A stretch of DNA of 5,368 nt, taken from assembly GCA_034003145.1 (NCBI GenBank), contig JAVEZE010000169.1, forward strand, positions 1-5,368, in the 5' to 3' direction. The notes below the pieces were generated by a model. It had not been told where the DNA came from, made no database searches, and saw only the letters and a list, made by a program, of their open reading frames with translations. The DNA comes from JACKPD01 sp034003145. GTDB taxonomy: Bacteria > Spirochaetota > Spirochaetia > CADAEX01. The position numbers and the translations under genes were made by a program. Below are positions 5,000 through 5,368 of the stretch, one piece after another. Numbering within the stretch: position 1 is the first letter of the stretch; every line of letters starts with the position of its first letter.

Positions 5000-5368
5000 A
5001 CGGTAAAAAAACTGTATATGTCGGGATGAGCGCGGATCTAGTACACCCAGGACACCTTAACATAATAAAGGAAGCATCAAAGCTCGGAGAAGTCTATATC
5101 GGGCTTTTAACAGACAGGGCGATAGCAGGCTATAAAAGGCTGCCGTACCTTGAATTTGAGCAGAGGAGAATCATTATTGAGGGATTAAAAGGGGTTAAGC
5201 AGGTTGTTCCCCAGGAATCACTTGATTACAGACCCAATCTTGAAAAGCTGAAGCCGGATTTTGTGGTGCACGGCGATGACTGGAAGGAGGGGGTGCAGAG
5301 AGAGACCAGGCAGCAGGTAATTGAAACACTTGATAAATGGGGGGGGACCCTTGTTGAAATACCGTATA
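4996..5368 (+). CDS. Cytidylyltransferase-like N-terminal domain, probably of a fused PEP mutase; cut by window edge
   Basis: 124 residues are visible and the frame is open at the right edge. They form a nucleotidyltransferase domain of the TagD/ECT type: YVGMSADLVHPGHLNII (8-24) with the HxGH nucleotide-binding motif at 17-20, GLLTDRAIAGYKRLPYLEFEQR (36-57), and VVHGDDW (90-96). This run closely resembles the N-terminus I recall from PEP mutase proteins that carry such a domain ahead of the mutase barrel. PEP mutase rearranges PEP to phosphonopyruvate, the substrate of the overlapping upstream aepY, so the pairing makes sense. The mutase domain (with an EDKxxxxxNS-type motif) is not in the window, so this is an inference. 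The alternative is a stand-alone cytidylyltransferase that activates a phosphonate or polyol phosphate. The start overlaps the aepY stop by ATGA. Confidence 0.75.
   Translation, partial: MNGKKTVYVGMSADLVHPGHLNIIKEASKLGEVYIGLLTDRAIAGYKRLPYLEFEQRRIIIEGLKGVKQVVPQESLDYRPNLEKLKPDFVVHGDDWKEGVQRETRQQVIETLDKWGGTLVEIPY

Overview
The window looks like chromosomal DNA from a Gram-negative-type bacterium of moderate GC content, with AT-rich intergenic stretches and clear Shine-Dalgarno sites on most genes. The lineage cannot be fixed from the sequence. The exported FecR-domain protein, the fused DAK2-DegV protein and the cytidylyltransferase-type start of a PEP mutase gene would fit a spirochaete or a deltaproteobacterium-like anaerobe, but this is only an impression.

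Left part (1-2134, minus strand): a 601-residue protein joins a FakA-like kinase half (DAK2 plus middle domain) to a FakB-like fatty-acid-binding half (DegV). It is followed after 26 bases by the start of an exported FecR-domain protein that runs off the left edge. The two are probably one transcription unit read leftward.

Middle part (about 2135-3590): a short AT-rich divergent promoter region separates the Fak fusion from a rightward pair, a DUF1295 membrane protein and PlsY, the acyl-phosphate:glycerol-3-phosphate acyltransferase. A fatty acid kinase makes acyl phosphate and PlsY consumes it, so the divergent units plausibly form one route from free fatty acid to lysophosphatidate. The DUF1295 start region is odd. 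The only well-placed ATG (2191) lies about where a promoter would start transcription, but it is knocked out of frame by a six-unit AT repeat; losing one unit would put it in frame.

Right part (3591-5368): a 263-base intergenic region with several short direct repeats, a weak hairpin and a good extended -10 promoter leads into a phosphonate biosynthesis operon. This holds phosphonopyruvate decarboxylase (aepY) and, overlapping it by ATGA, a gene whose visible 124 residues are a cytidylyltransferase-like domain of the kind found at the N-terminus of some PEP mutases. The right edge cuts this gene before any mutase domain. PEP mutase and phosphonopyruvate decarboxylase together turn PEP into phosphonoacetaldehyde, and the nucleotidyltransferase domain hints that the phosphonate is activated with CMP for transfer to a lipid or glycan.

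No RNA genes, CRISPR arrays or insertion sequences were seen. The most interesting points are the FakA-FakB fusion facing plsY, the AT repeat shared by the divergent promoters and the DUF1295 start, and the phosphonate operon with its repeat-rich leader.
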